64,000 nt of DNA, from positions 18,985 through 82,984 of IMG/VR virus record IMGVR_UViG_3300015199_000002; one strand, given 5' to 3'. The notes below the pieces were generated by a model. It worked only from the letters and a program-made list of their open reading frames with translations. It was not told where the DNA came from and did no database searches. The number at the start of each line of letters is the position of its first letter. Position 1 is the stretch's first letter. The stretch comes from a virus. Made by a program: the position numbers and the translations under genes. Shown here piece by piece: positions 25,476 to 33,541 of this stretch.

Positions 25476-27017
25476 TTATCTCCTGAACTTTCTATCTTTT
25501 GAATTTGAAAATACGCTGGGCATCTGTGCTGCCAAGTCTCTCTGCGCCGGCTCCTCTTTTGGAGCAAGAAGTTTCTTTAGGCCTGACATCGACGCATTGT
25601 TGTATCTGTCATCTTTTATGACCATGCCGCGAACATTTAACTTATAGTTCGGTGGGAACGGGTTGCTGTATCTGTTTATGTTCCTGACAAAGTACTGGAG
25701 CGCGGCTAAGAGGTCGAAGTGGCCATTCTCGCTGTCTCTGCAGAAGCTTGTCCTGGCCGGATTCCAGGTGGCGTCTTCTATCTGCCCGATAAGTTTCTGG
25801 CACCGGGGGTGGATAATCAGCTTGTAGCCCTGGATGTCAAGTCGAATAGAATTCGCTTGAGCTTCTACATTGTCTTTGTTCGTAACCATCCCGATCGGGT
25901 AACGGTGGACAGTGTTTATGTCGTTGATCGTGAATGCCTGTCCGTCTGCGATGCGGTTAGTGGCTTTCATGGGCTCTTCTCCCCATAGCGCGACTTCTTT
26001 TTCTCTACAGGCTTTCACCAGTGTTGCTGAGTTGACGCCCTTAAGTAAAAGTTCGTCTTCGATTACCACGAAGCCCTTGGGAAAGTGATAGTATCCGAAT
26101 AGGACGCCGCAGAAGTCAACTAGACCTAAATCGGCAGACACCAGCGAGTGGAAGAAGTCGGGGCGAACGATGTCGTCGCGTACTAGGTGTTCTTTAAATT
26201 TTGACCATTCGGGGATCACTGCGTTTACTTCGTCAATCAAAAAATTACACAAATATTCTCGTTGAAATGTTGAGCTATTATAGCCGCCGGTCTCTCTATA
26301 CTGGTCTGCGATTCTGTCTACGTCTGCCTTGGAAAATTTCTTGACGTCAAGAATAGTCTGCTTTAAGTATAGGCCGTCTTCCTGCGCGCGCCGCGTGAAT
26401 ATCTTTACGAACGGGTGCCCGGGGGTCATGGGGGCGTTGGATAGCAGGATCATTGCTCCGCCCGTGGTTGTAGTCATGGGAGAAAGAACAGAGTTCACCG
26501 CGGTCTCAAGGTGATCTATGAACCCGGCTTCGTCGACCACGATCTTATGCGCCGTGAGTCCTCGTATCTTTTGAAGTCTTCCGCCATCCAACCCAGTGAG
26601 CTTAATAGTAGAGCCGTTAGTGAAAACGTACTGGTTGTACTGAGTCTTTAGCTTTGCGCGCAAATCTTCTGGGGCATCTTTAAAAATTTCTTGGTACGAA
26701 GGAAGGATCATGTCCTTGACAGCCTTCTGCGTCGCTCCTGTGTATAGAATAAAGCTACCCGGGTGAGTCAGCGCGTATTCTATGCAAATTACGGCTGCCA
26801 TAAAAGTTTTTCCAGAGCGTCTGGAGGCGTTTAGAACAAATCTACTGTTAGGGATTTCGGCTGCTTTTTTTATGGCTGCGTACGCAACTTGCTGATGAGA
26901 CTCTAGCTTCCAGGAAAGATCGCCCTTCCTCCACAACGAAGCGGTTATCTGACGTCTGGCGGACTCTTTCTTACCGGCTAATTCCTCGGCTGTTATTGTT
27001 TCGCTAACGTCTTGCAT
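25476..27017 (-). CDS. terL: Terminase large subunit
   Basis: 513 residues. The packaging ATPase has a Walker A-like loop NASRRSGKT (residues 63-71), Walker B KIVVDEAG (Asp162, Glu163) and a coupling motif near LLSNAP. The C-terminal nuclease domain shows SADLGLVD (Asp296 as metal ligand) and GHFDLLAALQYFV near the end. The length is normal for terminase large subunits. No clear small subunit is visible. The 72-aa gene upstream is a candidate only by position. Confidence 0.93.
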   Translation of the reverse strand: MQDVSETITAEELAGKKESARRQITASLWRKGDLSWKLESHQQVAYAAIKKAAEIPNSRFVLNASRRSGKTFMAAVICIEYALTHPGSFILYTGATQKAVKDMILPSYQEIFKDAPEDLRAKLKTQYNQYVFTNGSTIKLTGLDGGRLQKIRGLTAHKIVVDEAGFIDHLETAVNSVLSPMTTTTGGAMILLSNAPMTPGHPFVKIFTRRAQEDGLYLKQTILDVKKFSKADVDRIADQYRETGGYNSSTFQREYLCNFLIDEVNAVIPEWSKFKEHLVRDDIVRPDFFHSLVSADLGLVDFCGVLFGYYHFPKGFVVIEDELLLKGVNSATLVKACREKEVALWGEEPMKATNRIADGQAFTINDINTVHRYPIGMVTNKDNVEAQANSIRLDIQGYKLIIHPRCQKLIGQIEDATWNPARTSFCRDSENGHFDLLAALQYFVRNINRYSNPFPPNYKLNVRGMVIKDDRYNNASMSGLKKLLAPKEEPAQRDLAAQMPSVFSNSKDRKFRR

Positions 27018-27020
27018 TGT

Positions 27021-27239
27021 CTATTGCAGTAAAGGCAGCAACGCTTTAAGGTCGTCTGCGCTTAAGTCCTCGTACGGGTCATCTGTGCTTATATTGGCGC
27101 CCTTGGCTCTGAGTAGCATCTTCATCTTGATCAGGGTGGCGAGCTGAACGGTCTCGGCTTCGGTAAGGAGTTCCTTTTCCGACCGATTCTGCAAAAACTG
27201 GAGTTGCTGCTCTATGATCTTAAGGGGATCTGCTGACAT
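27021..27239 (-). CDS. Small helical protein upstream of terminase
   Basis: 72 residues, almost all helical and acidic (DPLKIIEQQLQFLQNRSEKE, AETVQLATLIKMKMLLRAKG, LSADDLKALLPLL). Position immediately before the terminase large gene makes a packaging-related role, or a reduced small terminase, conceivable. It lacks a recognisable DNA-binding motif. Confidence 0.55.
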   Translation of the reverse strand: MSADPLKIIEQQLQFLQNRSEKELLTEAETVQLATLIKMKMLLRAKGANISTDDPYEDLSADDLKALLPLLQ

Positions 27240-27242
27240 GGC

Positions 27243-27500
27243 CTAGGACCGCCCTCTAATGCCCGCAGCGAGCTTAATTGTGCTTATCTCGTCCTTTAGG
27301 GCTTTGAAGTCTGCTTCCATCACTGCGACCCTGCCAAGGGCCTTGGAATCGACTTTATCGACACCGAAGAAACGGTCAAGATAGTGGCCAGACAGGAACA
27401 GGGCGGTGGCTAGGAGCGGGACCATTTCCCTTGTGACGACTGTGACGGCCGCGAACAATAAGGAAGTTCCGAATAGTACGGAATCTCTATATTTCCACAT
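27243..27500 (-). CDS. Two-pass membrane protein, holin candidate
   Basis: 85 residues with two hydrophobic helices (SVLFGTSLLFAAVTVV and MVPLLATALFLSGHYL), a short turn between them, and a charged coiled-coil tail (VAVMEADFKALKDEISTIKL). Two-helix size and topology resemble class II holins. However, no endolysin is adjacent, so holin is only a candidate. Its start overlaps the stop of the next gene upstream by one base. Confidence 0.5.
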   Translation of the reverse strand: MWKYRDSVLFGTSLLFAAVTVVTREMVPLLATALFLSGHYLDRFFGVDKVDSKALGRVAVMEADFKALKDEISTIKLAAGIRGRS

Positions 27501-27778
27501 TAGCGCTTCTTCTTCGCGCCATTGCAGATATAGTCCTCGAGCTTAACTAACAGGAGTTCCCTGGTATCTTGCTTACTGATTACTTTAGGAACGTTTACGG
27601 ATTCATCTACTGATACTTCGATGATTTCATTGAGGTATCCAGAGATCTTGCGGATTCTGTAATACTTTTGAAGGTCTGCTGAGGAGGCTGTCTTGCTTCG
27701 CTCCGAAGGGCCTGTCGTATCGCCACTTTTTATTTCAGATTGTTCGTGGGCGGATTTGGCGGTCATTGGTGCGGGCAT
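27500..27778 (-). CDS. Hypothetical protein at the head of the late gene series
   Basis: 92 residues. A Ser/Thr-rich first third is likely disordered. The rest is mixed (LQKYYRIRKISGYLNEIIEV, then KQDTRELLLVKLEDYICNGA) and ends in KKKR. A GGAGA stretch lies just upstream of the ATG. It is the first gene of the leftward morphogenesis block. No family is recognised. Confidence 0.5.
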   Translation of the reverse strand: MPAPMTAKSAHEQSEIKSGDTTGPSERSKTASSADLQKYYRIRKISGYLNEIIEVSVDESVNVPKVISKQDTRELLLVKLEDYICNGAKKKR

Positions 27779-27859
27779 TTGATTGTCTCCGGGTGCATTC
27801 GCTCATAATCGAGTAGAATGGTCCTGATTAAGAGGGACAATACTCTGGATATTATTTTG

Positions 27860-27888
27860 TTGCTAAATCAGGATAACTTTGGCATACT
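27860..27888 (+). promoter_or_regulatory. Possible promoter for the metallophosphoesterase pair
   Basis: TTGCTA and CATACT are 17 bases apart, 22 bases before the TTG start at 27911. The surrounding 132-base gap separates divergent transcription units, so control signals for both directions are expected here. Confidence 0.4.
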
Positions 27889-27910
27889 TGATAGACGTTA
27901 GAGGTAACTA

Positions 27911-28534
27911 TTGAAGATTATTGCTTTAAGCGACACACACTCCCTGCACGATAGAATAAAAGTTCCTAACGGAGACGTTTTGGTTCACGCGGGGGACTTC
28001 TGTAATAGTGGATCCTGGGATGATCTTGTCCGGTTCAACGATTGGCTGGGAACTCTGCCTCACAAACATAAGCTGGTCACCGCAGGGAACCACGATAGAT
28101 GCGTTCAATATGACCTAGAGCATGCTAGGTCGCTATTGAGCAATGCGACGTTGCTCATTGACGAAGAGATTACGATCGATGGTGTAAGATTCTATATGTC
28201 GCCCTGGTCCCCTACGTTCGGCTATTGGGCATGGATGGCGCACCGCGGTGAAGACATCGCTGCTAAGTGGGCGAAGATACCGCTAGGGGTTGATGTACTC
28301 GTTACGCACGGGCCGGCCTATGGGATCCTGGATTTCATTCCTGACCAGAACCGGCACGTGGGGTGCGAAGAGCTGCTCAAGAGGGTAATGGTAGTGCGGC
28401 CGAAAGTGCATATTGCAGCCCATATCCACGAAGGATACGGAAAGAAGACAATAAATTACACTAAGTTCTATAACGTGGCGTCCTGCGACGGAAACTACAA
28501 TCCAGTAAATAAGCCTAAGGTGATTAATATATGA
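27911..28534 (+). CDS. Metallophosphoesterase
   Basis: 207 residues. Motifs of the calcineurin-like fold are in order: ALSDTH (residues 5-10), HAGDF, AGNHDR, VTHGP and AAHIHEGYG. The start is TTG, chosen because the first motif lies within ten residues and GAGGT precedes it at a fitting distance. It overlaps the next phosphoesterase gene by four bases (ATGA). Such phage enzymes can hydrolyse cyclic nucleotides, RNA ends or nucleotides. The substrate is not predictable here. Confidence 0.85.
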   Translation: MKIIALSDTHSLHDRIKVPNGDVLVHAGDFCNSGSWDDLVRFNDWLGTLPHKHKLVTAGNHDRCVQYDLEHARSLLSNATLLIDEEITIDGVRFYMSPWSPTFGYWAWMAHRGEDIAAKWAKIPLGVDVLVTHGPAYGILDFIPDQNRHVGCEELLKRVMVVRPKVHIAAHIHEGYGKKTINYTKFYNVASCDGNYNPVNKPKVINI

Positions 28535-29112
28535 TCTGGTTTACTAGCGATCTCCATTTCGGCCACGAAGCAGTTATTGGATATTCTAAGCGCCCGTTTG
28601 ACTCTCTAGAAGACATGCACACAGAGTTAATTTTACGCTGGAACGAGTGCGTCCAACCAGAAGACACGGTTTATGTTCTAGGAGACTTGGCACTTTGTCC
28701 TTACCAGATTTTCGAGCCAATCGCCACGCGACTCAAGGGTAAAAAGGTTCTGGTAAAAGGAAATCACGACAGTTACTCCAATGGGCAGTACGAACGCGCC
28801 GGGTTCCAAGTATTTGATGAGATTAAGATGAAGATAGCGGGGCAAGTATGCAGGCTGTCACACTTTCCGTACCGGTTGCCTTGGTATATGCGACCCTTTG
28901 CGTATAAATCGGAACTTAGATTCATGGACCGCAGGCCCCCCAGGATTCCAGGAGAGATACTTTTGCACGGGCACTCACACGTAAAGTACAAGTACGCCGA
29001 CAGCAGGATACATGTGGGAGTAGATGCTTGGGATTTTTACCCAGCGTCGGTACGAGAAATAGAATCTATAATCAATAAAATGTCAAAGAAACCTACCTCA
29101 GAAACTCCCTAA
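28531..29112 (+). CDS. Metallophosphoesterase
   Basis: 193 residues. FTSDLHFGHE (residues 4-13), VYVLGDLAL, VKGNHD and LLHGHSHVKY give the standard calcineurin-like metal site. The SDLHFGH start and WNECVQPEDTVYVLGD spacing match the small phage and bacterial phosphoesterase subgroup. It is coupled to the preceding phosphoesterase by an ATGA overlap, so the pair is co-expressed. Its 3' end overlaps the convergent recombinase gene by 20 bases. Confidence 0.85.
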   Translation: MIWFTSDLHFGHEAVIGYSKRPFDSLEDMHTELILRWNECVQPEDTVYVLGDLALCPYQIFEPIATRLKGKKVLVKGNHDSYSNGQYERAGFQVFDEIKMKIAGQVCRLSHFPYRLPWYMRPFAYKSELRFMDRRPPRIPGEILLHGHSHVKYKYADSRIHVGVDAWDFYPASVREIESIINKMSKKPTSETP

Positions 29113-29689
29113 GAAAGTCGCTCTGAATAGGATTTCGAGACTTCTTGTTGAACAAAGACACCACGCTGCCTTTTGACATACCGGTAGCCTTTGATATTTC
29201 GTTAAAGGTGTGTCCGTCGTTCCGCATGTTCATAGCCAGCGTCAGAGTCTCCACAGAGTGCTTGCCTGGGGGGCCGAGCCTCTGCCCCTTTTCCTTCTTT
29301 GCCTGGAGCGCAGCCTTAGTCCGCTGGCTGATCAGGGACCTCTCCAGCTCTGCCACCATCACCATGGCCTGGGCGGTGAATCTGCCCGACGGGGTGCTGT
29401 AATCGACCCCCTCCCGAAGAGATACGATGTTAACCCCTCGTTTGTACAGGCCCTCAATCAGCCCAATTATGTCTAGGAGCTTCCTTCCTAGGCGATCTAA
29501 GGCGGCTATGGCTAAGGTGTCTCCAGACTGGATCTTCTTTAGGAGCTTCTCTAGCTCTGGTCGCTCCTTGACACCGCTTGCGGTCTCCCGGTACAGGAAT
29601 GCCTCTGGGTAGCGCTTTAGGAGATCGTGCTCCTGCGTATCTACGACCTGCTTGTTCGAACTCACGCGACAGTATATGTAAATCGACAT
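29093..29689 (-). CDS. Serine recombinase (resolvase/invertase family)
   Basis: 198 residues from ATG at 29689. The catalytic domain shows YCRVSSNKQ with Ser10 as nucleophile, LDRLGRKLLDI, and SGRFTAQAMVMVAELER leading into the dimer helix. A helix-turn-helix follows (FNEISKATGMSKGSVVSLF). This start is favoured because a -35/-10 pair ends 6 bases before it. A 20-residue longer form would lie across that promoter. Resolvases separate multimers or invert segments, and the neighbouring structured region 30.0-30.37 kb is a possible target site. Confidence 0.9.
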   Translation of the reverse strand: MSIYIYCRVSSNKQVVDTQEHDLLKRYPEAFLYRETASGVKERPELEKLLKKIQSGDTLAIAALDRLGRKLLDIIGLIEGLYKRGVNIVSLREGVDYSTPSGRFTAQAMVMVAELERSLISQRTKAALQAKKEKGQRLGPPGKHSVETLTLAMNMRNDGHTFNEISKATGMSKGSVVSLFNKKSRNPIQSDFLREFLR

Positions 29690-29695
29690 ACTTAG

Positions 29696-29724
29696 AGCGT
29701 ATACTGACCGGTCATTGAAAGCAA
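29696..29724 (-). promoter_or_regulatory. Recombinase promoter with operator-like palindrome
   Basis: On the minus strand TTGCTT and TACGCT are 17 bases apart, and the ATG follows 6 bases after the -10. The spacer holds a perfect 10-base palindrome, TGACCGGTCA (29705-29714), well placed for a repressor, perhaps the recombinase itself. The arrangement predicts an mRNA without a leader. Confidence 0.5.
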
Positions 29725-29829
29725 GTAAAATCTTGGTAAGGGGCGCCATTGGCTACCGGGTTCAGTTTTACCTTACCCGCTGGACGAGCGTTGCCCTTTT
29801 ACTCCTGCCTACTCGGAACCTCATTCACT

Positions 29830-29979
29830 TTATCCGAAATTCTTTTGATTTTGGTTGACCATTTCTTCCAACCAATCTTCTAAATAAGACACTGCGTCCT
29901 TGAAGCTAGAACAAACCTGCACGCCGCTCACTACAATAAGACGGTACCAGGGGTCGTAATAGAAGTCAAGCGCTATCAC
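29830..29979 (-). CDS. Possible small protein, GTG start
   Basis: 49 codons, opening with GTG at 29979 and ending TAA at 29830. The translation is protein-like (ALDFYYDPWYRLIVVSGV, then FKDAVSYLEDWLEEM), with alternating strand and amphipathic helix. There is no Shine-Dalgarno, but a perfect TATAAT lies upstream and a six-codon ATG frame stops in a GTGA overlap with this start. Real coding is uncertain. Confidence 0.35.
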   Translation of the reverse strand: MIALDFYYDPWYRLIVVSGVQVCSSFKDAVSYLEDWLEEMVNQNQKNFG

Positions 29980-30001
29980 GCCAAAGATTGCGCCATTTTG
30001 G

Positions 30002-30373
30002 CATTATACGCCAGAGCGCATAAAACACATCCTATACGGTAAAGCGTATAGCGAAAGCATACGATCGTATAGGATAGGCATACAGACCCCGAACGGGTAA
30101 GAAACTATCGAAAAGTGATAGGTACTGACATGAACGGGTACTAACTACTAGCGTAGCCGCCAATGGGCTTCGTATGAGTTGCTACTAACAGCGTCCCGAT
30201 GACAAGTTACTAGGGGCGGTGCGGGTTAAATTGTCATTGGGGTGGTGTTATGCGGAGGGCTATAGGTAGCGGCTACTAGCCCCACAAACCCGTTTATAGG
30301 CCACTTGACCAAGTAAAGAGACCCTTACCCGCAGCCAGGTGGGATAAAGGCTACTACGGGCATTTCTGTGCGT
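30002..30373. other. Structured non-coding region next to the recombinase gene
   Basis: No gene is seen. It contains CTATACG (30032-30038) and CGTATAG (30045-30051) as an inverted pair, and a perfect palindrome ATACGATCGTAT (30059-30070) that overlaps another CGTATAGG. GAACGGGTA occurs twice in the next 70 bases. A nested hairpin lies at 30257-30282 (GGGCTA/TAGCCC around GTAGC/GCTAC). Such clustered dyads next to a serine recombinase suggest a recombination or replication control site. Confidence 0.5.
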
Positions 30374-31249
30374 CTAATAGGACTTTAAAGTGCTCTTACC
30401 GCCAAACTCACTATAAAAGAGTTGTCGGGAAATATCAAGAAATTTATTTGACTTTTTCTCGTTTTCGGCTCCGGGGATCGCGCGCAGGTTCCAAGGGACG
30501 TGAAGACCCCAAACCTCTACTAAGTGCCCGTTAACGATCTCCAGACCCCGGATGGGTACGATATGGTCGACGTGGTGCTGTACCGATGTCTCCGAGGTTA
30601 GTCGGTCCCGCTCACGGTAGATTTTGCCCATCTCGATCCTGTGGGCTGCGGAGACCCATTTGGGTACTGCGGAGCGTTTTCTGAGTTCTTGCAAGGTTTT
30701 CCTGGCAGCGAACTTGGCTCGGTCGCGTTTACGGGCTCGTTTACGCGCAGCCTTGAGCATTTCTTGATTTCTGCACGTTCGAGCCTCAGGGAATGCGTAC
30801 CCTCTCCGGGAGGCCTTTCTGTCTGCAATATCCCTAAAGTTACTTTTAATCTCAGCCAAACACCCTAGGCAGTGCGCGGACTTAGGAGGAAACAAGTACT
30901 TAAGAATCCTCTTTTTACACCTACTGCAACTCTTGTCTTTGGGAACTGGCAGCAGTCTGCGGAGTTTCTTGCACATTTTACATCGAGTATGTAGTCTGTC
31001 TGCGGAGTTCCTGTCTTTACCGAAATCAAACGCCGATTTGGTGACTGAGCAGGCAGGGCATTTCTTGTAAGGCATATTCTTAAACTTATCTCTCAATGGT
31101 GGCTTTGGCCCCCTATCCCTACACTCCCTGCAGTAAGGGAACTCCTTTGCCTTATCTCTATTAACTCCCCCATGAAAGAAATCTCGGTCCGGCTTAGGCT
31201 GCCCGCACCCTAGGTAACGCCTGTTGCTGCTCCCTATGCAAATTTTCAT
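30374..31249 (-). CDS. HNH endonuclease with multiple zinc knuckles
   Basis: 291 residues from ATG at 31249. Several Cys pairs come first (CREC, CPAC, CKMC, CSRC, CLGC), followed by an arginine-rich helix. The HNH core comes next: HHVDHIVPIRG and GLHVPWNLRAIPGAENEKKS, the second part being a familiar HNH ending in phage endonucleases. The start is chosen because a promoter with a perfect TTGACA ends 7 bases before it; an upstream in-frame ATG lies inside that promoter. It stands alone between two non-coding regions and is probably a free-standing homing endonuclease. Confidence 0.85.
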   Translation of the reverse strand: MKICIGSSNRRYLGCGQPKPDRDFFHGGVNRDKAKEFPYCRECRDRGPKPPLRDKFKNMPYKKCPACSVTKSAFDFGKDRNSADRLHTRCKMCKKLRRLLPVPKDKSCSRCKKRILKYLFPPKSAHCLGCLAEIKSNFRDIADRKASRRGYAFPEARTCRNQEMLKAARKRARKRDRAKFAARKTLQELRKRSAVPKWVSAAHRIEMGKIYRERDRLTSETSVQHHVDHIVPIRGLEIVNGHLVEVWGLHVPWNLRAIPGAENEKKSNKFLDISRQLFYSEFGGKSTLKSY

Positions 31250-31256
31250 TATTACA

Positions 31257-31285
31257 AGCATAATACACAGTAAAACTCGTGTCAA
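31257..31285 (-). promoter_or_regulatory. Promoter of the HNH gene, leaderless type
   Basis: On the minus strand TTGACA and TATGCT are separated by 17 bases. The ATG follows 7 bases after the -10, so transcription should begin at or next to the start codon. No Shine-Dalgarno is present. Confidence 0.6.
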
Positions 31286-31390
31286 CAGAATAAATAAGCC
31301 TTAAGTATCATATATTTGACTTGTCGGAAAATAGCCATCTCGTTTTAAACGGGCGCTGAAGGTGAGGCTGTGGGAGAAATTGCGTCCTGG

Positions 31391-31446
31391 GGGGGGGTCT
31401 ACCCAGACCCAGGCCAGAAAGGAAACAGTTCCCAGTAGACCCCCCC
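31391..31446. repeat. 12-bp inverted repeat with G7/C7 arms
   Basis: GGGGGGGTCTAC (31391-31402) and GTAGACCCCCCC (31435-31446) form a perfect inverted repeat around a 32-base spacer. It lies ~140 bases before the HNH gene start, in a non-coding region. A strong RNA hairpin would form from either strand. There is no T tract. Candidate roles are a bidirectional transcription block or a protein site. Confidence 0.75.
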
Positions 31447-31449
31447 TCC

Positions 31450-32251
31450 GGAGAGCTCTGTACAGGCCGGCCAACTCCCATCTGAAACCAGGCTATTCCC
31501 GCGGTGTTTTGTCTCGTTTCGGTCGTCGTTGCTCATGGGGTATCAACTGGTCATTTAACGTTCGTATGCTGACTTGAAGGATTGTTAAGGCTCAGCTGCG
31601 TTATATAAGAGATGGAGATATCTACTAAAGTCTTAGTAGACGATGCTTCGTCGCTTGTATCGAGCGACCCCACGCAGTAGCCGTTGCACCTTGAGTTAGT
31701 TGTTACTGCGTAAAGTTCTACGCACTTAAAATCGTAGTAGCCGTAACACGTAGCCCGCAACGTCGACGGCGCCGGCAAGGCGACCGAACATAGAGCTCTG
31801 TCTTTGACTTAATAGCCCGGCCGGATGCCAGTAGCCTTAACACGTAGCCCGTAGCGGCACCGTCGTTGTGTCTGTGTCTCTGCCTTTGGTCTAGTGGCCG
31901 TTGCGGTCAGTCATTACTTACTGGGTAGCTGTTCGTCTCTGCCTACCGTGATTGTCTTTGTTAGAGCTCTTAGGTCTGTTTCATTCCTGTTATATGTCTT
32001 TTTGAGACAGTTACTGGGGGTTTGATCGTCGTTAGGTGTTTTATGCGACTTGGTATGTAACTGTCTATGTCTTGAGGTTTGTCTAAAAGATCTTCAGCTT
32101 GTATTCATTTGTATTATTTGCTTTAGGTGACGATATTTGTCAGTATGTGTCTTGGTTGACTTGATTTCGTTGGGTTTTAATTGAGATGGGTTTGGCATCT
32201 GGTATGCAATAGTATTAGATTGTATTTAGTAACAAACGAGACGGGGGTTTT
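31450..32251. other. Long non-coding region with direct repeats before the plus-strand accessory block
   Basis: About 800 bases without a convincing gene. A 22-base repeat beginning AGTAGCC(G/T)TAACACGTAG occurs at 31736-31757 and 31830-31851 with one mismatch, and a weaker relative lies near 31675. The last 250 bases are markedly GT-rich. A weak promoter-like pair TTGGCA / TATTAG (15-base spacing) lies at 32192-32218, 33 bases before the first accessory gene. A regulatory or RNA-coding function is possible. Confidence 0.45.
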
Positions 32252-32485
32252 ATGAAGGTTGCTAGGATAACTAAAGATATCAAGGCTTCGGGAGTTAAGG
32301 TTATTAGAGTCAAATCGTTTGATTCTAAGTCAATGATCGGTATTCATTTGCTCATGCCGACTCAACGTGAGCTGGAAGATGCCGTTGAGACCGCTTTAAG
32401 GGATATGTTCCCAGCGATCTACATTCACACATTTTCGACTTGGGCAGCCGGTGCAATGAAACGCCGGGCTCCCAAGACAGTATAA
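32252..32485 (+). CDS. Hypothetical protein, first of the accessory block
   Basis: 77 residues, mixed alpha/beta (VARITKDIKASGVKVIRVKS, then IHLLMPTQRELEDAVETALR). It has a weak GGGGGTTTT before the ATG. It is separated from the next gene by an intrinsic terminator, so it forms its own transcription unit. No family is recognised. Confidence 0.55.
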   Translation: MKVARITKDIKASGVKVIRVKSFDSKSMIGIHLLMPTQRELEDAVETALRDMFPAIYIHTFSTWAAGAMKRRAPKTV

Positions 32486-32530
32486 CTTTGTCTGCAGCAT
32501 TCAACTTATCCCCCTAAGTTGCTGTAGACC

Positions 32531-32570
32531 GGGACACAGGGTTTCCCCGACTCTGTGTCCCAAACTTTTT
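32531..32570 (+). terminator. Intrinsic terminator
   Basis: GGGACACAG and CTGTGTCCC form a perfect 9-bp stem with a 13-base loop, followed by AAACTTTTT. It lies 46 bases after the stop of the 77-aa gene and just before the ribosome binding site of the next gene. Confidence 0.75.
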
Positions 32571-32591
32571 GAACTTAACATTGGAGGCAGT

Positions 32592-33134
32592 ATGAAGAAA
32601 TACAAACTACGGCTAGATCTTAAGTTAGAAGTGTACAGTAAGACTCTCTATAGAATCGAGAGGTTACGTGACGGCAAACCTACAGGCGACGTAGGCGGTT
32701 ACATTGAGAGTGAAGCTAACCTCTCCCAAGACGGCACCTGTTGGGTGTACGGCGACGCTTGGGTGTACGGCAACGCTCGGGTGTCCGGCAACGCTTGGGT
32801 GTTCGGCAACGCTTGGGTGTTCGGCAACGCTCAGGTGTACGGCGACGCTCTGGTGTACGGCGACGCTCGGGTGTCCGGCGACGCTTGGGTGTCCGGCGAC
32901 GCTTGGATATCTTCAGTAAATGAAATAGTTAATTTCATAATTGCATTCAGTTTTTCTATCACTATAACTCCCGATAACATTGCAATAGGGTGTCAACTAA
33001 AAAAGCGTTCGGAATGGCTTAAGGTGTCAATCGACGACGCCGAGAAGATGGGCCTGCCTCGCGAACTATTCCCTCAGTACAGGAAGCTTGTTAAGATCGG
33101 AATGAAACTGGTCCCTAAAAGGAGTTCAAAATGA
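32592..33134 (+). CDS. Hexapeptide-repeat beta-helix protein (repeat family, locus 1)
   Basis: 180 residues with GGAGG seven bases before the ATG. The N-terminal ~48 residues (YKLRLDLKLEVYSKTLYRIE, GGYIESEANLSQDGTCW) are shared with the proteins at 34265..34807 and 62003..62479. Nine six-residue units follow (WVYGDA, WVYGNA, RVSGNA...), encoded by near-perfect 18-base repeats at 32742-32903 and predicted to form a left-handed beta-helix. The C-terminal domain (FSITITPDNIAIGCQ, then helices) is related to that of locus 2. Function is unknown. Sequence homology suggests a repeat-exchange family. Confidence 0.8.
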   Translation: MKKYKLRLDLKLEVYSKTLYRIERLRDGKPTGDVGGYIESEANLSQDGTCWVYGDAWVYGNARVSGNAWVFGNAWVFGNAQVYGDALVYGDARVSGDAWVSGDAWISSVNEIVNFIIAFSFSITITPDNIAIGCQLKKRSEWLKVSIDDAEKMGLPRELFPQYRKLVKIGMKLVPKRSSK

Positions 33135-33295
33135 GAATTGGACTTGCGTACGCAGACTTAACTGAACATGGACTAGAAGTTGTGATAAAAGACGGACTGG
33201 TGATCGCTAAGTTCTTAGACGGCATGAGTATCCCAGTCGGCGAAGGTCTGGAGAGCTTGCCTGTAGGCAATGACGAAATAACAAAGGTGGCTTGA
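33131..33295 (+). CDS. Small hypothetical protein
   Basis: 54 residues. The ATG overlaps the stop of the beta-helix gene (ATGA), and the next gene starts 1 base after its stop. The sequence (LTEHGLEVVIKDGLVIAKFL, GEGLESLPVGND) looks like a small beta-rich domain. Coupling supports real translation. No family is recognised. Confidence 0.65.
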   Translation: MRIGLAYADLTEHGLEVVIKDGLVIAKFLDGMSIPVGEGLESLPVGNDEITKVA

Positions 33296-33296
33296 T

Positions 33297-33527
33297 ATGA
33301 CCAAACAAGACAGAAAACGCAAACAAGTCAGAGAAAGTATGGCACGGATGCGCGAACGCAGGCGGCTTGCCGGTATAGATCAGGACGATAGTCCGGCAAG
33401 CTATCACGCGACAAAGGTTTGCGTGCAGTGCAAGGGTAGGCTTGAGGCATGCAAGTGGCGTGTTTGCTTGGCGTGCGCGCCTCATAGGACGGTTGAGTTC
33501 GACGATGAGTTTCTATTTTGCGCTTAA
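33297..33527 (+). CDS. Small zinc-knuckle protein
   Basis: 76 residues. A basic N-terminal helix (KQDRKRKQVRESMARMRERR) precedes CVQC and CLAC, a likely single zinc site. It could bind nucleic acid or a host protein. It sits in a chain of tightly spaced small accessory genes. Confidence 0.6.
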   Translation: MTKQDRKRKQVRESMARMRERRRLAGIDQDDSPASYHATKVCVQCKGRLEACKWRVCLACAPHRTVEFDDEFLFCA

Positions 33528-33541
33528 CATAAGGAGTGTAC

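Noticed and set aside
27021-27239. Terminase small subunit
   Set aside because: Position fits, but no helix-turn-helix or other recognisable small-terminase feature is visible, so it is left as hypothetical.
32704-32923. Long alternative frames across the 18-base repeats (cysteine/threonine-rich and arginine-rich translations), also at 34377-34601 and 62185-62370
   Set aside because: An 18-base period keeps all frames open, so these follow from the repeat and lack start signals.
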